Positions 52,326 to 61,689 of a stretch of DNA of 64,000 nucleotides are shown here, in pieces. The stretch is from contig JBLXFD010000013.1 in assembly GCA_048262455.1 (NCBI GenBank), positions 1-64,000 of the forward strand. The letters run 5' to 3'. The position numbers were made by a program, and so were the translations under genes. Source of the DNA: Psychromarinibacter sp048262455 (GTDB taxonomy: Bacteria; Pseudomonadota; Alphaproteobacteria; Rhodobacterales; Rhodobacteraceae). Numbering within the stretch: the stretch's first letter is position 1; every line of letters begins with the position of its first letter. The notes below the pieces were generated by a model. The model saw only the letters and a list, made by a program, of their open reading frames with translations, was not told where the DNA came from and did no database searches.

Positions 52326-53540
52326 TCACGCCTCGGCGAGACAGGCCTGGATCGCCCGGGCCAGCCCCGCGATCCCCGCCTCGATCTTCTCGGGCGTGGG
52401 GATCGAGTAGGACAGGCGCATGGTCTCGCGCCCCGAGCCGTCGGGGTGAAAGGTCTGGCCCGGCACGTAGATGACCTTCTCGCGCTCGAAGACCTGCGGC
52501 AGCATCGCCGCCGCGTCGGCCCCCTTGGGCAGCGTCAGCCAGACGAACATGCCGCCCGCCGGCCGCGTCCACTGCACGCCCTGCGGCATATGTGCGTCCA
52601 GCGCCGCCAGCATCGCGTCCCGCTGGCGGCCGTAGAAGCCGCGCAGCACCGCGCCGTGGCTCTCCAGCGCCGCGCGCGCCACGCGGTCCACCACGATCTG
52701 GTTCAACGTGCCGGAGTTGAGGTCCGAGGCCTGCTTGATCGAGACCAGTTTCTCGATCTGCCGCCGCGGCGCCACGATCCAGCCCACCCGCAGCCCGGGG
52801 GTCAGGGATTTCGAGAAGGTGCCGAGGTAACTGACCACGCGCTCCGCCTCGGGCTGGGCGCGGTCCAGTTCCAGCAGCGTCGGCAGCACCTCGCCGTTGA
52901 GGTTCAGCTGGTCGTAGGCCTGGTCCTCGATTACCGGCACCGCGTACTTGCGCGCAAGGCGTAGGATCTCGTGGCGCTGCTCGAGGTTCAGCGAGGTGCC
53001 GGTGGGATTGCCGCTGTCGGGCATCACGTAGAAGAACCGCGCGCCGCGGGCGAATTCGTGCTCCAGCCGCTCGAGGTCAAGCTGCTCGTCGCGGAACGGC
53101 ACCCCCACCACCTCGGGGCCGCAAAGACCGAAGGCCTGCAGCGCGCCGATGTAGGTGGGGCTGCCGGTGATGATCCGGTCGCCCGCGTCGATGAACAGTT
53201 TGCCCATGAATTCCAGCGCCTGCTGGGCGCCGCTGGTGACGAGGATCTCCTCCACCTCCACCGGCTGCCCGCCGCGGGACAGATGCCCGGCCAGGAACTC
53301 GCGCAGCGGCAGGTAGCCCTCGGAGGGGCCGTATTGCAGCGCCTGGGCAAAGCGCGCCTGGTCGGCCATGACCCATGTCATCGCCTCGCGGATCGGGTCG
53401 TAGGGAAACTGGCCCGCATTGGGCGCGCCGGCGGCGAAGGAGACGACGCCGGGCAGGCCCGCCTGGGCGGCCATGGCGCGGATCGCCGAGGGACGCAGGC
53501 GCATGGCCCGGTCGGCAAACTCGGCCTCGAAACGGCTCAT
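52326..53540 (-). CDS. PLP-dependent aminotransferase (class I/II, 2-aminoadipate-type)
   Basis: A 404-residue fold-type-I aminotransferase without the MocR HTH. It shows SFAAGAPNAGQFP, GPSEGYLPLREFLAGH, VTSGAQQALEFMGK, MPDSGNPTGTSL, DQAYDQLN and the PLP lysine in LGTFSKSLTPGLRVGW. Closest to 2-aminoadipate/LysN-like and aromatic aminotransferases. It leads the importer operon, so it probably transaminates the imported amino acid after epimerisation. The ATG at 53540 has GGAG 8 nt upstream. A hairpin and a TTGAC/GTCAA inverted repeat (53627-53649) lie in its leader region. Confidence 0.9.
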   Translation of the reverse strand: MSRFEAEFADRAMRLRPSAIRAMAAQAGLPGVVSFAAGAPNAGQFPYDPIREAMTWVMADQARFAQALQYGPSEGYLPLREFLAGHLSRGGQPVEVEEILVTSGAQQALEFMGKLFIDAGDRIITGSPTYIGALQAFGLCGPEVVGVPFRDEQLDLERLEHEFARGARFFYVMPDSGNPTGTSLNLEQRHEILRLARKYAVPVIEDQAYDQLNLNGEVLPTLLELDRAQPEAERVVSYLGTFSKSLTPGLRVGWIVAPRRQIEKLVSIKQASDLNSGTLNQIVVDRVARAALESHGAVLRGFYGRQRDAMLAALDAHMPQGVQWTRPAGGMFVWLTLPKGADAAAMLPQVFEREKVIYVPGQTFHPDGSGRETMRLSYSIPTPEKIEAGIAGLARAIQACLAEA

Positions 53541-53573
53541 TCGCAAGCTCCCCGTCTGCCCGGCCGCGTGGCG

Positions 53574-53596
53574 GCAGGGGCAAAAATTTCCCCTGC
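53574..53596. promoter_or_regulatory. Leader hairpin before the aminotransferase operon
   Basis: Arms GCAGGGG (53574-53580) and CCCCTGC (53590-53596) around an AT-rich loop, 33-56 nt upstream of the start. It may be an attenuator-like or protein-binding element. The AT-rich stretch beyond it (53600-53640) is the likely promoter. Confidence 0.4.
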
Positions 53597-53714
53597 GACA
53601 GGGGCTTGAGTGTATGATATGGTTTATTGACTTTTAGAGGGGGTGTCAACCGCACCCGGAAGGTTCACCGAATAATCGTTTCGTGATCCGCCGCCGCCCC
53701 GGCGGGCCCCGGCA

Positions 53715-55808
53715 TCAGCCGCGCCGCACCTCGTCCAGCAGCGCTTCTACCGGGCCGCGGCGGAAGGCCGGGCCAGAGGCCCGCGCCACCCGGCCCAGCC
53801 CCTCCAGCACCACCGCGCGCCCCGGCCCCGCCGCCCACCACAGCGGCCCGCCGCGCCAGCGGGGGAAGCCGTAGCCATGTACGAAGGCCACGTCGATGTC
53901 CGAGGGCCGCTGCGCGATGCCGTCCTCCAGCACGCAGGCCGCCTCGTTTACCAGCGCGGCGAGGGCGCGGGCGGTGATTTCGGCCTCGGCCACCGCGCGG
54001 CGTGGGCGACCGGCCTCGGCCGCGTCGTCCTCGATCAGGCGCGTGACCTCGGGGTCGGGGCGGCGCTGACCGTCCTCGTAGGCGTACCAGCCGGCGCCGG
54101 TCTTGCGCCCCAGCCGCCCGGCGTCACAAAGCAGGTCCGGCAGCCGCACCTCGCGCGGCGCCGGCGCGGCGGGATCGCGGGCGGCGGCGCGGCGGCGGCG
54201 CATGGCCTGCGCGATGTCCAGCCCCGACAGATCCGATACCGCGAAGGGGCCCATGGCAAAGCCGAAGGCCTCCAGCGCCGCGTCCACCTGCCATGGCAGC
54301 GCGCCGTCCTCCACCAGCATCTCGGCCTGCGCGCGGTAGGCGGCGTAGATCCGGTTGCCGACAAAACCGTCCCCCGCCCCGGCGACGATCGCCTGCTTGC
54401 CCAGCCGGCGGCCCAGCCGCAGCGCCGTGGCCAGGGTGGCATCATCGGTCCCGCGCCCGCGCACCACCTCCAGCAGCTTCATCACGTGGGCCGGGTTGAA
54501 GAAATGCAGCCCCACCACCCGGCCGGGCCGGGCGCTGGCGGCGGCGATCTCGTCGAGGTCGAGGTAGGAGGTATTGCTGGCGAGGATACACTCCGCCCCC
54601 ACCACCGCGTCGAGCCGCGCCAGCAGGTCCTTCTTGACCTGCATGTCCTCGACCACCGCCTCCAGCACCAGTTGCCGGTCGGCGCAGGCGGCGATGTCGT
54701 GGAAATGGGCCAGCCGCGCGCCCATCGCGGCGGCCTCTTCTGCGGTGACGCGCCTCCTGCCCTGCCCCTCGGCGATCAGCCGCTCCACCGCCGCGCGCCC
54801 GGCGGCGGCTGCGGCCGCGTCGCGCTCCACCAGCAGCACCTCCATGCCCGCGCGCAGGAAGGCAAAGGCGATGCCGGCCCCCATGGCGCCGACGCCCACC
54901 ACGGCGGCGCGGTGCAGCGGAAGCGGGGCGGCGGTCAGCCCCTCGACACGGCCCGCCACCCGCTCGGCGAAGAACAGGTGGCGAAGGGCGAAGGCCTCGT
55001 CGCTCATGCGGATCTGCTGGAACACCTGCCGTTCCTGCGCCAGCGCCTCGGCCGCCGGCAGCGCGCGCCCCGCCTCCGCCAGCCGCGCCGCCTGCTGCGC
55101 GGCGGGACGGTCGCGCCCCAGCCGCAGCGCCGCGCGGCGCGCGTCGTCCAGCCCCTCGGGCGGAACCTGCGCCGGCGGCACGTCCGACAGCCGGGACCTT
55201 CGCCCGCCAAGCCCGCGCAACTCCTCCACCGCCGCGGCGCGCAAAGCGCCCTCGGCGATCCGGTCCACCATGCCCAGCCTCAGGGCCTCCGCAGCGGGCA
55301 CCCGGCGGGCGCCGCAGATCAGCGGCAGCGCCTGCGCCACGCCCACCAGCCGCGGCAGGCGCACCGTGCCCCCTGCCCCCGGCACCAGTCCCAGGCCCAC
55401 CTCGGGCAGGCCCACCACCGCGTCCGGCGCGCAGACCCGGCGGTCGCAGGCCAGCGCCAGTTCATAGCCGCCGCCAAGCGCCGCGCCGTCCAGCGCCGCC
55501 ACCACCGGCACCGGCAGCGATTCCAGCGCCGCGATCACCTGCGGCAGCTGTGGCTCCGCCAGCGGCGCGCCGAACTCGCGCAGGTCCGACCCGGCCACGA
55601 AAGAGCCCCCGGCGCCGCAGAGCAGCACCCCGGCAAGGTCCGCCCCGCCCTTCACGCGCGCCGCGATGTCCTCGATGGCTTCAAGCAGCCCGGCACGAAC
55701 GTGGTGGTTGCTGGCGTTGACCGGCGGGTTGCGGATCTCCGCGAAGGCGACGCCATCCGCGACCCAGAGGGCGACATGGCCTTCCCCGTACAAAACCTCG
55801 TCCGACAA
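53715..55808 (-). CDS. Bifunctional enoyl-CoA hydratase / 3-hydroxyacyl-CoA dehydrogenase
   Basis: A 697-residue fusion of the FadJ/FadB-like or peroxisomal-bifunctional type. The N-terminal crotonase domain (about 1-190) has the oxyanion segments AGSDLREFG and DGAALGGGYELALACDRR, and GLPEVGLGLVPGAGG with the catalytic Glu. The NAD domain starts GVGAMGAGIAFAFLRAGMEV, with ASNTSYLDL, VGLHFFNPAHVMKLLEVV and the C-terminal 3HCDH repeats. Beta-oxidation steps 2 and 3. No thiolase gene adjoins, so it may serve a side-chain pathway. Confidence 0.93.
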   Translation of the reverse strand: MSDEVLYGEGHVALWVADGVAFAEIRNPPVNASNHHVRAGLLEAIEDIAARVKGGADLAGVLLCGAGGSFVAGSDLREFGAPLAEPQLPQVIAALESLPVPVVAALDGAALGGGYELALACDRRVCAPDAVVGLPEVGLGLVPGAGGTVRLPRLVGVAQALPLICGARRVPAAEALRLGMVDRIAEGALRAAAVEELRGLGGRRSRLSDVPPAQVPPEGLDDARRAALRLGRDRPAAQQAARLAEAGRALPAAEALAQERQVFQQIRMSDEAFALRHLFFAERVAGRVEGLTAAPLPLHRAAVVGVGAMGAGIAFAFLRAGMEVLLVERDAAAAAAGRAAVERLIAEGQGRRRVTAEEAAAMGARLAHFHDIAACADRQLVLEAVVEDMQVKKDLLARLDAVVGAECILASNTSYLDLDEIAAASARPGRVVGLHFFNPAHVMKLLEVVRGRGTDDATLATALRLGRRLGKQAIVAGAGDGFVGNRIYAAYRAQAEMLVEDGALPWQVDAALEAFGFAMGPFAVSDLSGLDIAQAMRRRRAAARDPAAPAPREVRLPDLLCDAGRLGRKTGAGWYAYEDGQRRPDPEVTRLIEDDAAEAGRPRRAVAEAEITARALAALVNEAACVLEDGIAQRPSDIDVAFVHGYGFPRWRGGPLWWAAGPGRAVVLEGLGRVARASGPAFRRGPVEALLDEVRRG

Positions 55809-55870
55809 GTGCCATTCCTCCCGCGTCGCAGCGGAATGGCCATTAAGCTACATGATTGATCTTTGCAAGG

Positions 55871-56926
55871 CTACTCTCCCGCCGCCCGCGCCTCGGGATT
55901 GCGGCGGTTCCAGCGCAGCGAGGACCACAGGGCCACCAGGATCAGCCCGGCGCCGATCAGGCCGGTGATGACCTCGGGGATGTGCCACAGCGACTGCGCG
56001 AACATGATCAGCGACAGCGCGAAGATTGAATAGAAGGCCCCGTGCTCGAGATATCGGAACTCGGCCAGGGTCTTCTTTTCCACCAGCATGATGGTCATGG
56101 ACCGCACGTACATCGCCCCGATGCCAAGGCCGATGGCGATCAGGAACAGGTTCTGGGTCAGCGCGAAGGCCCCGATCACCCCGTCGAAGCTGAAGGACGC
56201 GTCCAGCACCTCGAGGTACAGGAAGGCCCCCAGCCCGCCGGTGGCGCCCACCGCCGTCGCCTCTTCCTGCCGGTCAAGCACGTGGCCGAGGATATCCACC
56301 ACCGTGAAGACCACCAGCCCGAACAGCCCGGCGAACAGGAACTCCGCCCGCCCCGCCGCGTCCTGCTGGGTGGCGAAGGCCAGCAGCAGCGCCAGCACCA
56401 GCGCGTATTGCAGCCCGCGGATCGGCGCCCACTTGGAAAGCTGACGTTCCAGCGCGCCGATCCAGTGGATCTCCTTCGCCTCGTCGATGAAATAGGTCAG
56501 CGCCACCATCATCAGGAAGGCCCCGCCGAAGGCCGCGATGCTCAGGTGCGCGCCCTCCATGATGTGGGCGTACTGGTCCGGGTCCGTCGCCGCCAGCTTC
56601 AGCGCCGCCCATGGGCCGATCTGCGCCGCCACCGCCACCACCGCCAGCGGGAAAACGATGCGCATGCCGAAGACGGCGATCAGGATGCCCCAGGTCAGGA
56701 AGCGCTTCTGCCAGACCGGGGTCATGGTCTTCAGCTTGTTGGCGTTGACGATGGCGTTGTCGAAGCTCAGCGAGATCTCGAGGATCGCCAGCACCCCGCC
56801 CACCATCAGGAAGGTCAGCGTGCCCCCCAGCGTGCCGGTGGAGGCCCAGCCAAGCCAGCCGGCGAGGACGAGACCGAGGAAAGTGACGAGAAAAGCCCAG
56901 CGGAAATAATGCAGTGCCGTGCTCAT
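55871..56926 (-). CDS. DUF475 integral membrane protein (TerC-related)
   Basis: A 351-residue protein with about nine hydrophobic segments. Acidic motifs lie in membrane helices typical of the TerC/DUF475 group: ILEISLSFDNAIVNANKL and EVLDASFSFDGVIGAFAL. The two S-F-D-x-A/V repeats are the expected ion-binding sites. The family is linked to metal ion (Mn) or tellurium handling; the role of DUF475 itself is unclear. It is not next to other ter genes. Confidence 0.88.
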   Translation of the reverse strand: MSTALHYFRWAFLVTFLGLVLAGWLGWASTGTLGGTLTFLMVGGVLAILEISLSFDNAIVNANKLKTMTPVWQKRFLTWGILIAVFGMRIVFPLAVVAVAAQIGPWAALKLAATDPDQYAHIMEGAHLSIAAFGGAFLMMVALTYFIDEAKEIHWIGALERQLSKWAPIRGLQYALVLALLLAFATQQDAAGRAEFLFAGLFGLVVFTVVDILGHVLDRQEEATAVGATGGLGAFLYLEVLDASFSFDGVIGAFALTQNLFLIAIGLGIGAMYVRSMTIMLVEKKTLAEFRYLEHGAFYSIFALSLIMFAQSLWHIPEVITGLIGAGLILVALWSSLRWNRRNPEARAAGE

Positions 56927-57020
56927 GCGGGTCCTCTCCTGTCGCTGAAGCTCACCAGTTAGTGATGGGAGCGGGCAATTCCAACGGGCGCGGGGAAATT
57001 TGCCCGCGGCCTGTGGCGCG

Positions 57021-58841
57021 TCAGCCTTCGGCCTTCTCCTCCAGCCGCAGCCATTCCTCCTCGGCCGCCGAAAGCGCCGCCTGCCGCTCTGCCAGCATGG
57101 CGGTGGCCTTGTCGAATTTCACCGGCGCGCTGCGGTAGAGATCGGGGTCCGACAGCAGCTCTCCCAGCTTGACGATCTCGGCGGAGAGGCGGTCGATCTC
57201 GGCCGGCAGCGCCTCCAGCCGGTGCTTTTCGGTAAAGCTGAGGCCGGCAGGTTTGGCGGCGGGCTTTGGCGCAGTTTTATCCTTCTGCGCCGTAGGTTTG
57301 CGCGCCGTTCCTGAAGTGCCGTCCGGCGCCGGCGCGCCGCGCTGCGCCTGATAATCGGTCCAGCCGCCGGCATAGACCGTGGCCCAGCCGCCGCCCTCCA
57401 TCGCCACGGTGGTGCTGGCCACGCGGTCCAGGAAATCCCGATCGTGGCTGACCAGCAGCACCGTGCCGTCGTAGTCCGCCAGCAGTTCCTGCAGCAGGTC
57501 CAGCGTCTCGATGTCCAGGTCGTTGGTCGGCTCGTCCAGCACCAGCAGGTTCGACTGCCGCGCCATGATCCGCGCCAGCAGCAGCCGCGCCTTCTCGCCC
57601 CCCGAGAGCGAGCGGACGGGGGCGCGGGCCTGGGCCTCGGAGAACAGGAAGTCCTTCAGGTAGCCCACCACGTGCCGCGGCGCGCCGCGCACCATCACCT
57701 GGTCGGACTGGCCCGACACGCCCATGGCCGGGTCCAGCGTCAGGCTGTCCCAGAGCGTGGCGTCGGGGTCCAGCCCGGCGCGGTTCTGGTCGAAGACCGC
57801 CATCTCGACGTTGCTGCCCAGCACCACGCTGCCCGCGTCCGGCGCCAGTTCGCCGGTCAGCATCTTCAGCAGCGTCGTCTTGCCCGCCCCGTTCGGCCCT
57901 ACCAGCGCCACCCGGTCGCCACGCAGCACCCGCAGCGAGAACGGCCGCAGGATGAGGTTCCCGCCGTAGTCCTTTGAAATTTCACGCGCCTCGATCACCC
58001 GCTTGCCGCTTTGCGGGCCCGGTTCCAGCGCCATCTCGGCCGCCCCCTGCCGGCGGATCATCGAGGACCGGTCGGCCCGCATCGCCTGCAGCGACCGCAG
58101 CCGGCCTTGGTTGCGCTTGCGCCGGGCGCTGATGCCCTCGACGGCCCAGCGGCCCTCGGACTTGATGCGGCGGTCCAGCTTGTGGCGCTGCATGTCCTCG
58201 TCTTCCCAGACCTTGTCGCGCCAGGCCTCGAAATCCTCGAACCCCCGCTCCTGCCGCCGCAGCTCGCCCCGGTCCAGCCAGAGCGTGGCGCGCGTCAGGT
58301 TGCGCAGGAAGGCGCGGTCGTGGGAGATCAGCACGTAGGCGGCGCGGGAGGCCTTCAGCTGCGCCTCGAGCCAGAGCACCGCCTCGATGTCGAGGTGGTT
58401 GGTGGGCTCGTCCAGCAGCATCAGCTCGGGCGCCTCGGCCATCAGCTTGGCCAGCGCCGCGCGCCGCCGCTCGCCCCCCGAGGCGGCGGAGGTGGCGGTG
58501 GCGGGGTCGAACTTCAGCCCCTCGGCGGCCATCTCGACGCGGTAGGCGTCCTCGGGCCCCAGCGTGCTGGCGGCGAAGTCCCCGAGGGTGGCGAAACCCG
58601 ACAGGTCCGGGTGCTGCTCCATGTAGCCCGCGCTGACGCCGGGGGGCAGCACGCGCTCGCCCGCGTCGGGCTCCACCAGCCCCGCCATGACCTTCATGAG
58701 GGTGGATTTGCCCGACCCGTTGCGCCCCACCAGCGCCACCCTGTCGCCGGGCTGCACGGTCAGGTCGATGCCCTCGAACAGCGGGTTGCCGCCGAAGGTC
58801 AGGGAGATCGAGGAAAGCTGGAGAAGCGGTGCCTTGGCCAT
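57021..58841 (-). CDS. uup: ABC-F family ATPase, Uup-like
   Basis: A 606-residue cytosolic protein with two ABC domains and no membrane segments. Walker A motifs are GRNGSGKST (about 37) and GPNGAGKTT (about 323). Signatures are ASGGERRRAAL and LSGGEKARLLL, and Walker B motifs are LMLLDEPTNHLD and LLVLDEPTNDLD. A C-terminal basic/coiled tail (FTEKHRLEALPAEIDRLSAEI) is the DNA-binding-type domain of Uup. ABC-F proteins act on the ribosome, and Uup loss affects precise transposon excision. The Shine-Dalgarno is weak. Confidence 0.92.
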   Translation of the reverse strand: MAKAPLLQLSSISLTFGGNPLFEGIDLTVQPGDRVALVGRNGSGKSTLMKVMAGLVEPDAGERVLPPGVSAGYMEQHPDLSGFATLGDFAASTLGPEDAYRVEMAAEGLKFDPATATSAASGGERRRAALAKLMAEAPELMLLDEPTNHLDIEAVLWLEAQLKASRAAYVLISHDRAFLRNLTRATLWLDRGELRRQERGFEDFEAWRDKVWEDEDMQRHKLDRRIKSEGRWAVEGISARRKRNQGRLRSLQAMRADRSSMIRRQGAAEMALEPGPQSGKRVIEAREISKDYGGNLILRPFSLRVLRGDRVALVGPNGAGKTTLLKMLTGELAPDAGSVVLGSNVEMAVFDQNRAGLDPDATLWDSLTLDPAMGVSGQSDQVMVRGAPRHVVGYLKDFLFSEAQARAPVRSLSGGEKARLLLARIMARQSNLLVLDEPTNDLDIETLDLLQELLADYDGTVLLVSHDRDFLDRVASTTVAMEGGGWATVYAGGWTDYQAQRGAPAPDGTSGTARKPTAQKDKTAPKPAAKPAGLSFTEKHRLEALPAEIDRLSAEIVKLGELLSDPDLYRSAPVKFDKATAMLAERQAALSAAEEEWLRLEEKAEG

Positions 58842-58872
58842 GGCGCGCAGCTATATCCGGGCGCGGGCGCCG

Positions 58873-59631
58873 TCAATGGCCGGGGATCAGCGCGGGCGCT
58901 TCGCCCTCCGCCACGGCGCGCAGGGCGCGGGCGCGGGCGGGCGGGACGGCGGCGGTTTCCAGCCCGCAGAAGACGTGCAGCGTGCCCAGGTCCTCGTCCA
59001 CCACCGCGTGGTCGCTGACCCGCCCGCCCATGGCCAGGTAACTGCGCAGCAGCGGCGGCATCGCCTGAACCGCGGCACGGCGGTCCAGCGGACGGCGCAG
59101 ATGCCCGCCCAGCGGCACCCGCCCCTCGCCGCGGGTGCCCGGCCGCCACAGGTCCGGCGCCAGGTGCCGCGCCTCCAGCAGCGCGAAGGTGTCGTGGTAG
59201 GCGGCCGGCTCGGTGCCCCGGAACGAGGCGCAGCCGAACAACATCCGCACGCCGCCCTCGTCCACCAGCCGGGTCATCGCCCCCCAGGCCACGCGCAGCA
59301 CGTCCGGATCCAGGCTGAAGGCCGGATCGATGCAGAAGCGCCCCAGCTCCGCCATTGGCCCCGGCAGCCGCGACAGAGCGGCCAGGTCGTAGAACTGCGC
59401 GGCATAGCTGCGCCCGATCCCGGCGCCCGCGGGCAGGATCAGCAGCCGGAAGCAGGCCGCCAGCCGCCCGCCCGCCTCTTCGACCAGAACGTGGGTGCAG
59501 GCGGCGTCGAAGGCGTCGGAGTCCAGGCCCCCGGCATTGCGGAAGGCGCGCTGGCGCAGCCGCTGTGCCGCGGCAAGATCGCCCGGCCCCGCCGCCCGCC
59601 GCGCCTGGTATCTGCCCCTTTGCAGGATCAT
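58873..59631 (-). CDS. olsB: L-ornithine N-alpha-acyltransferase, ornithine lipid synthesis
   Basis: A 252-residue GNAT-type acyltransferase (Acetyltransf_5/OlsB). It has QRGRYQARRAAGPGDLAAAQRLRQRAFR, CTHVLVEEAGGRLAACFRLL, YAAQFYDLAALSRLPGPMAELGRFCIDP and GCASFRGTEPAAYHDTFALL. It transfers a 3-hydroxyacyl chain from ACP to ornithine, giving lyso-ornithine lipid. The partner olsA, often adjacent in relatives, is not next to it. The ATG at 59631 is preferred over 59685, as GGGACGGGG lies right upstream and the extra 18 residues are unlike the family. Confidence 0.85.
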   Translation of the reverse strand: MILQRGRYQARRAAGPGDLAAAQRLRQRAFRNAGGLDSDAFDAACTHVLVEEAGGRLAACFRLLILPAGAGIGRSYAAQFYDLAALSRLPGPMAELGRFCIDPAFSLDPDVLRVAWGAMTRLVDEGGVRMLFGCASFRGTEPAAYHDTFALLEARHLAPDLWRPGTRGEGRVPLGGHLRRPLDRRAAVQAMPPLLRSYLAMGGRVSDHAVVDEDLGTLHVFCGLETAAVPPARARALRAVAEGEAPALIPGH

Positions 59632-59744
59632 CCCCGTCCCATCTTCGCGCCGCGTGCTGCCGGCTTCGCCCGCCCGGTCTAGCATGCTACCTCATCGGGT
59701 GTACAAGATGCGCCTTTGAGGCGCGGCCGCAAGGGAGACGCAAG

Positions 59745-60155
59745 ATGAACAAGCTGACGAAGACCGACGAGGCGTGGCGCGCGCAGCTGGACCCGCTGGC
59801 CTACAAGGTGACCCGGCGCCACGGCACGGAACCCGCCTTCAGCCACGAGGATTTCCCCGAGGGCCCCGGCCTCTTCGCCTGCATCTGCTGCGACGCGCCG
59901 CTGTTCGACCGGGCGCACAAGTTCGACAGCGGCACCGGCTGGCCCAGCTTCTTCCAGCCCCGCAGCGCCGAGGCGGTGGGCGAAAGCGAGGACCGGGGCT
60001 GGTTCATGACCCGCACCGAGGTGCACTGCGCCCGCTGCGACGCGCACCTCGGCCACGTCTTTCCCGACGGGCCGAACCCGACGGGCCTGCGCTATTGCAT
60101 CAACGGCGTGGCGCTGCGGTTCCGGCCGGAGGGCGAGGATCAGTCGAGCAGCTGA
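59745..60155 (+). CDS. msrB: Peptide-methionine (R)-S-oxide reductase
   Basis: A 136-residue MsrB. Zn sites are CICC and CARC, with the catalytic strand RYCINGVALRF (catalytic Cys) and FDSGTGWPSF. It repairs methionine-R-sulfoxide using thioredoxin. Its last 16 bp overlap the end of the convergent bamE-like gene. GGGAG precedes the ATG. Confidence 0.95.
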   Translation: MNKLTKTDEAWRAQLDPLAYKVTRRHGTEPAFSHEDFPEGPGLFACICCDAPLFDRAHKFDSGTGWPSFFQPRSAEAVGESEDRGWFMTRTEVHCARCDAHLGHVFPDGPNPTGLRYCINGVALRFRPEGEDQSSS

Positions 60156-60595
60156 TCGGCGGTGAAGTTGCCGAAGCTGCCGAACAGCTGCCGCAGGAAG
60201 CCAACGCCCTGCACGTTGCTGTCGGTCACCCGGCGCGAGATCGTCACGACGCGCCCCTGCTCCAGCCCGAACCGCTCGATATTGGTGATCACGCCGCGCT
60301 GGTCGAAACTGATCGCCACCACCTGGCGGTCGACCTCCCGCGGCTCGCGGAAACCGTAGGCGCGGAACTTGCTTTTGACGTAGTACCAGCCGCCCACGTC
60401 CAGCACCCCCGAGGCCGAGGGGCGTCCGACCACTTCCTCGACGGTCTCGCGGGTGTCGCGGCCGACGGCCAGCCGCTGCAGGTCGGCGTCGGTGGGCACG
60501 TAGCCATGGGAACGGTCGATGTTCGAGCAGGCGGCGACAAGGCCGATCAGCCCGGCCCCGATAACCATCCGCATCCAGACGCTGATCCTGCTCAT
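60140..60595 (-). CDS. bamE: BamE/SmpA/OmlA-type outer-membrane lipoprotein
   Basis: A 151-residue lipoprotein. It has a signal sequence with lipobox (LIGLVAAC, Cys about 22) and the SmpA_OmlA domain with SNIDRSHGYVPTDADLQRLAVGRDTRETVEEVVGRPSASG and WYYVKSKFRAYGFREPREVDRQVVAISFDQRGVI. Part of the BAM complex for outer-membrane protein assembly. ATG at 60595 with AGGA close by. Divergent from the DUF177 gene, a pairing common in Rhodobacteraceae. Confidence 0.92.
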   Translation of the reverse strand: MSRISVWMRMVIGAGLIGLVAACSNIDRSHGYVPTDADLQRLAVGRDTRETVEEVVGRPSASGVLDVGGWYYVKSKFRAYGFREPREVDRQVVAISFDQRGVITNIERFGLEQGRVVTISRRVTDSNVQGVGFLRQLFGSFGNFTADQLLD

Positions 60596-60667
60596 CCTGC
60601 CCCCTCTTGCCACGGTCCGGCCGAGCTTCTATCCCGCTTACATAAGGCAGGCTGAAGGTTCAAGACA

Positions 60668-61243
60668 ATGGCAGATCCCGCCTCGGACGGCCCCTCCCCC
60701 CATCGCCTGCGCCTCGCGGCGCTGCGCAAGAACGGTGCGCAGGATTTCCTGCTGGAGCCGGGAGCCGAGGCCCGCGCCGCCATCGCCGCCGATCTGGACC
60801 TGTCGGACCTGCGCAAGCTGCGTTTCGCCGGCCGGATCGAGCCTTCGGGCCGCGAGGACTGGCGCCTCGTGGCAGAACTCGGCGCCACCGTCGTGCAGCC
60901 CTGCGTGGCAACGCTGGCACCCGTCACCACCCGGATCGACACGCCCGTGACCCGGCTGTATGTCGCCGACCTGCCGGAAGTGCCCGAGGGCGACGAGGTG
61001 GAGATGCCGGTGGATGACAGCGTCGAGCCGCTGCCGGCGACGCTGGACCTGCACCGGCTGATGACCGAGGAACTGGCGCTGGCGCTGCCGCTTTACCCGC
61101 ATTCCGGCGAGGGCGCACCGGTGGAGCACAGCTTTGCCCCGCCCGGCGCCGCGCCGCTGGCCGAGGAGCCCGCGCGAAAGCCCTTCGCCGGGCTGGCCGT
61201 CCTGCGCGACCGGATGGAGGGCAAGGGCGAGGACGAGGAGTAG
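60668..61243 (+). CDS. DUF177 (YceD-like) protein, ribosomal L32 gene-associated family
   Basis: A 191-residue protein with the DUF177 pattern (LDLSDLRKLRFAGRIEPSGREDWRLVAELGATVVQPCVATLAPV), a conserved Cys-containing strand, and an acidic tail. YceD is usually encoded just before rpmF (L32) and plsX and has a role in 23S rRNA maturation or stability. Here hisI follows on the other strand, so the usual rpmF/plsX link is missing in this window. Confidence 0.85.
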   Translation: MADPASDGPSPHRLRLAALRKNGAQDFLLEPGAEARAAIAADLDLSDLRKLRFAGRIEPSGREDWRLVAELGATVVQPCVATLAPVTTRIDTPVTRLYVADLPEVPEGDEVEMPVDDSVEPLPATLDLHRLMTEELALALPLYPHSGEGAPVEHSFAPPGAAPLAEEPARKPFAGLAVLRDRMEGKGEDEE

Positions 61244-61259
61244 CCTAAGGTTTCAGTCC

Positions 61260-61619
61260 TCAGGCCTCGGGCGCCATGATCTCCACCTCTTCGCCATCGC
61301 GCACCGCGCCGTAGAAACAGCTGCGCCGCCCGGTGTGGCAGGCCGGCCCGGTCTGGCGCACCAGCACCAGCAGGCAGTCGCGGTCGCAATCCACCCGCAG
61401 TTCCACCAGCTCCTGCACATGGCCCGATGTGGCGCCCTTCTCCCAGAAGGCCTGGCGCGAGCGGCTCCAGTAGGTCACGCGGCCGGTGGCCAGGGTGCGC
61501 TCGACCGCCTCGGCGTTCATCCAGGCCAGCATCAGCACCTCGCCGGTCTCCGCCTCCTGCGCGATGACGGGCAGCAGGCCCCGGTCGTCGTACCGCAAAC
61601 CCTGTGGATCGAATGCCAT
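61260..61619 (-). CDS. hisI: Phosphoribosyl-AMP cyclohydrolase
   Basis: A 119-residue HisI. It has VLMLAWMNAEAVERTLATGRVTYWSRSRQAFWEKGATSGHVQELVELRVDCDRDCLLVLVRQTGPACHTGRRSCF, with the metal-binding Asp/Cys in DCDRDC and the CHTGRRSCF catalytic site. It opens the PR-AMP ring in histidine synthesis. Single-domain HisI without HisE is normal for alphaproteobacteria. It is divergent from the NifU-like gene 70 bp away. Confidence 0.95.
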   Translation of the reverse strand: MAFDPQGLRYDDRGLLPVIAQEAETGEVLMLAWMNAEAVERTLATGRVTYWSRSRQAFWEKGATSGHVQELVELRVDCDRDCLLVLVRQTGPACHTGRRSCFYGAVRDGEEVEIMAPEA

Positions 61620-61689
61620 CGCGGTCCCTTTCCTCATGCGCGCCGGCGTCCTATGTAAAGGGTCCGAAGCAGCGGGAAAACCCCACGAC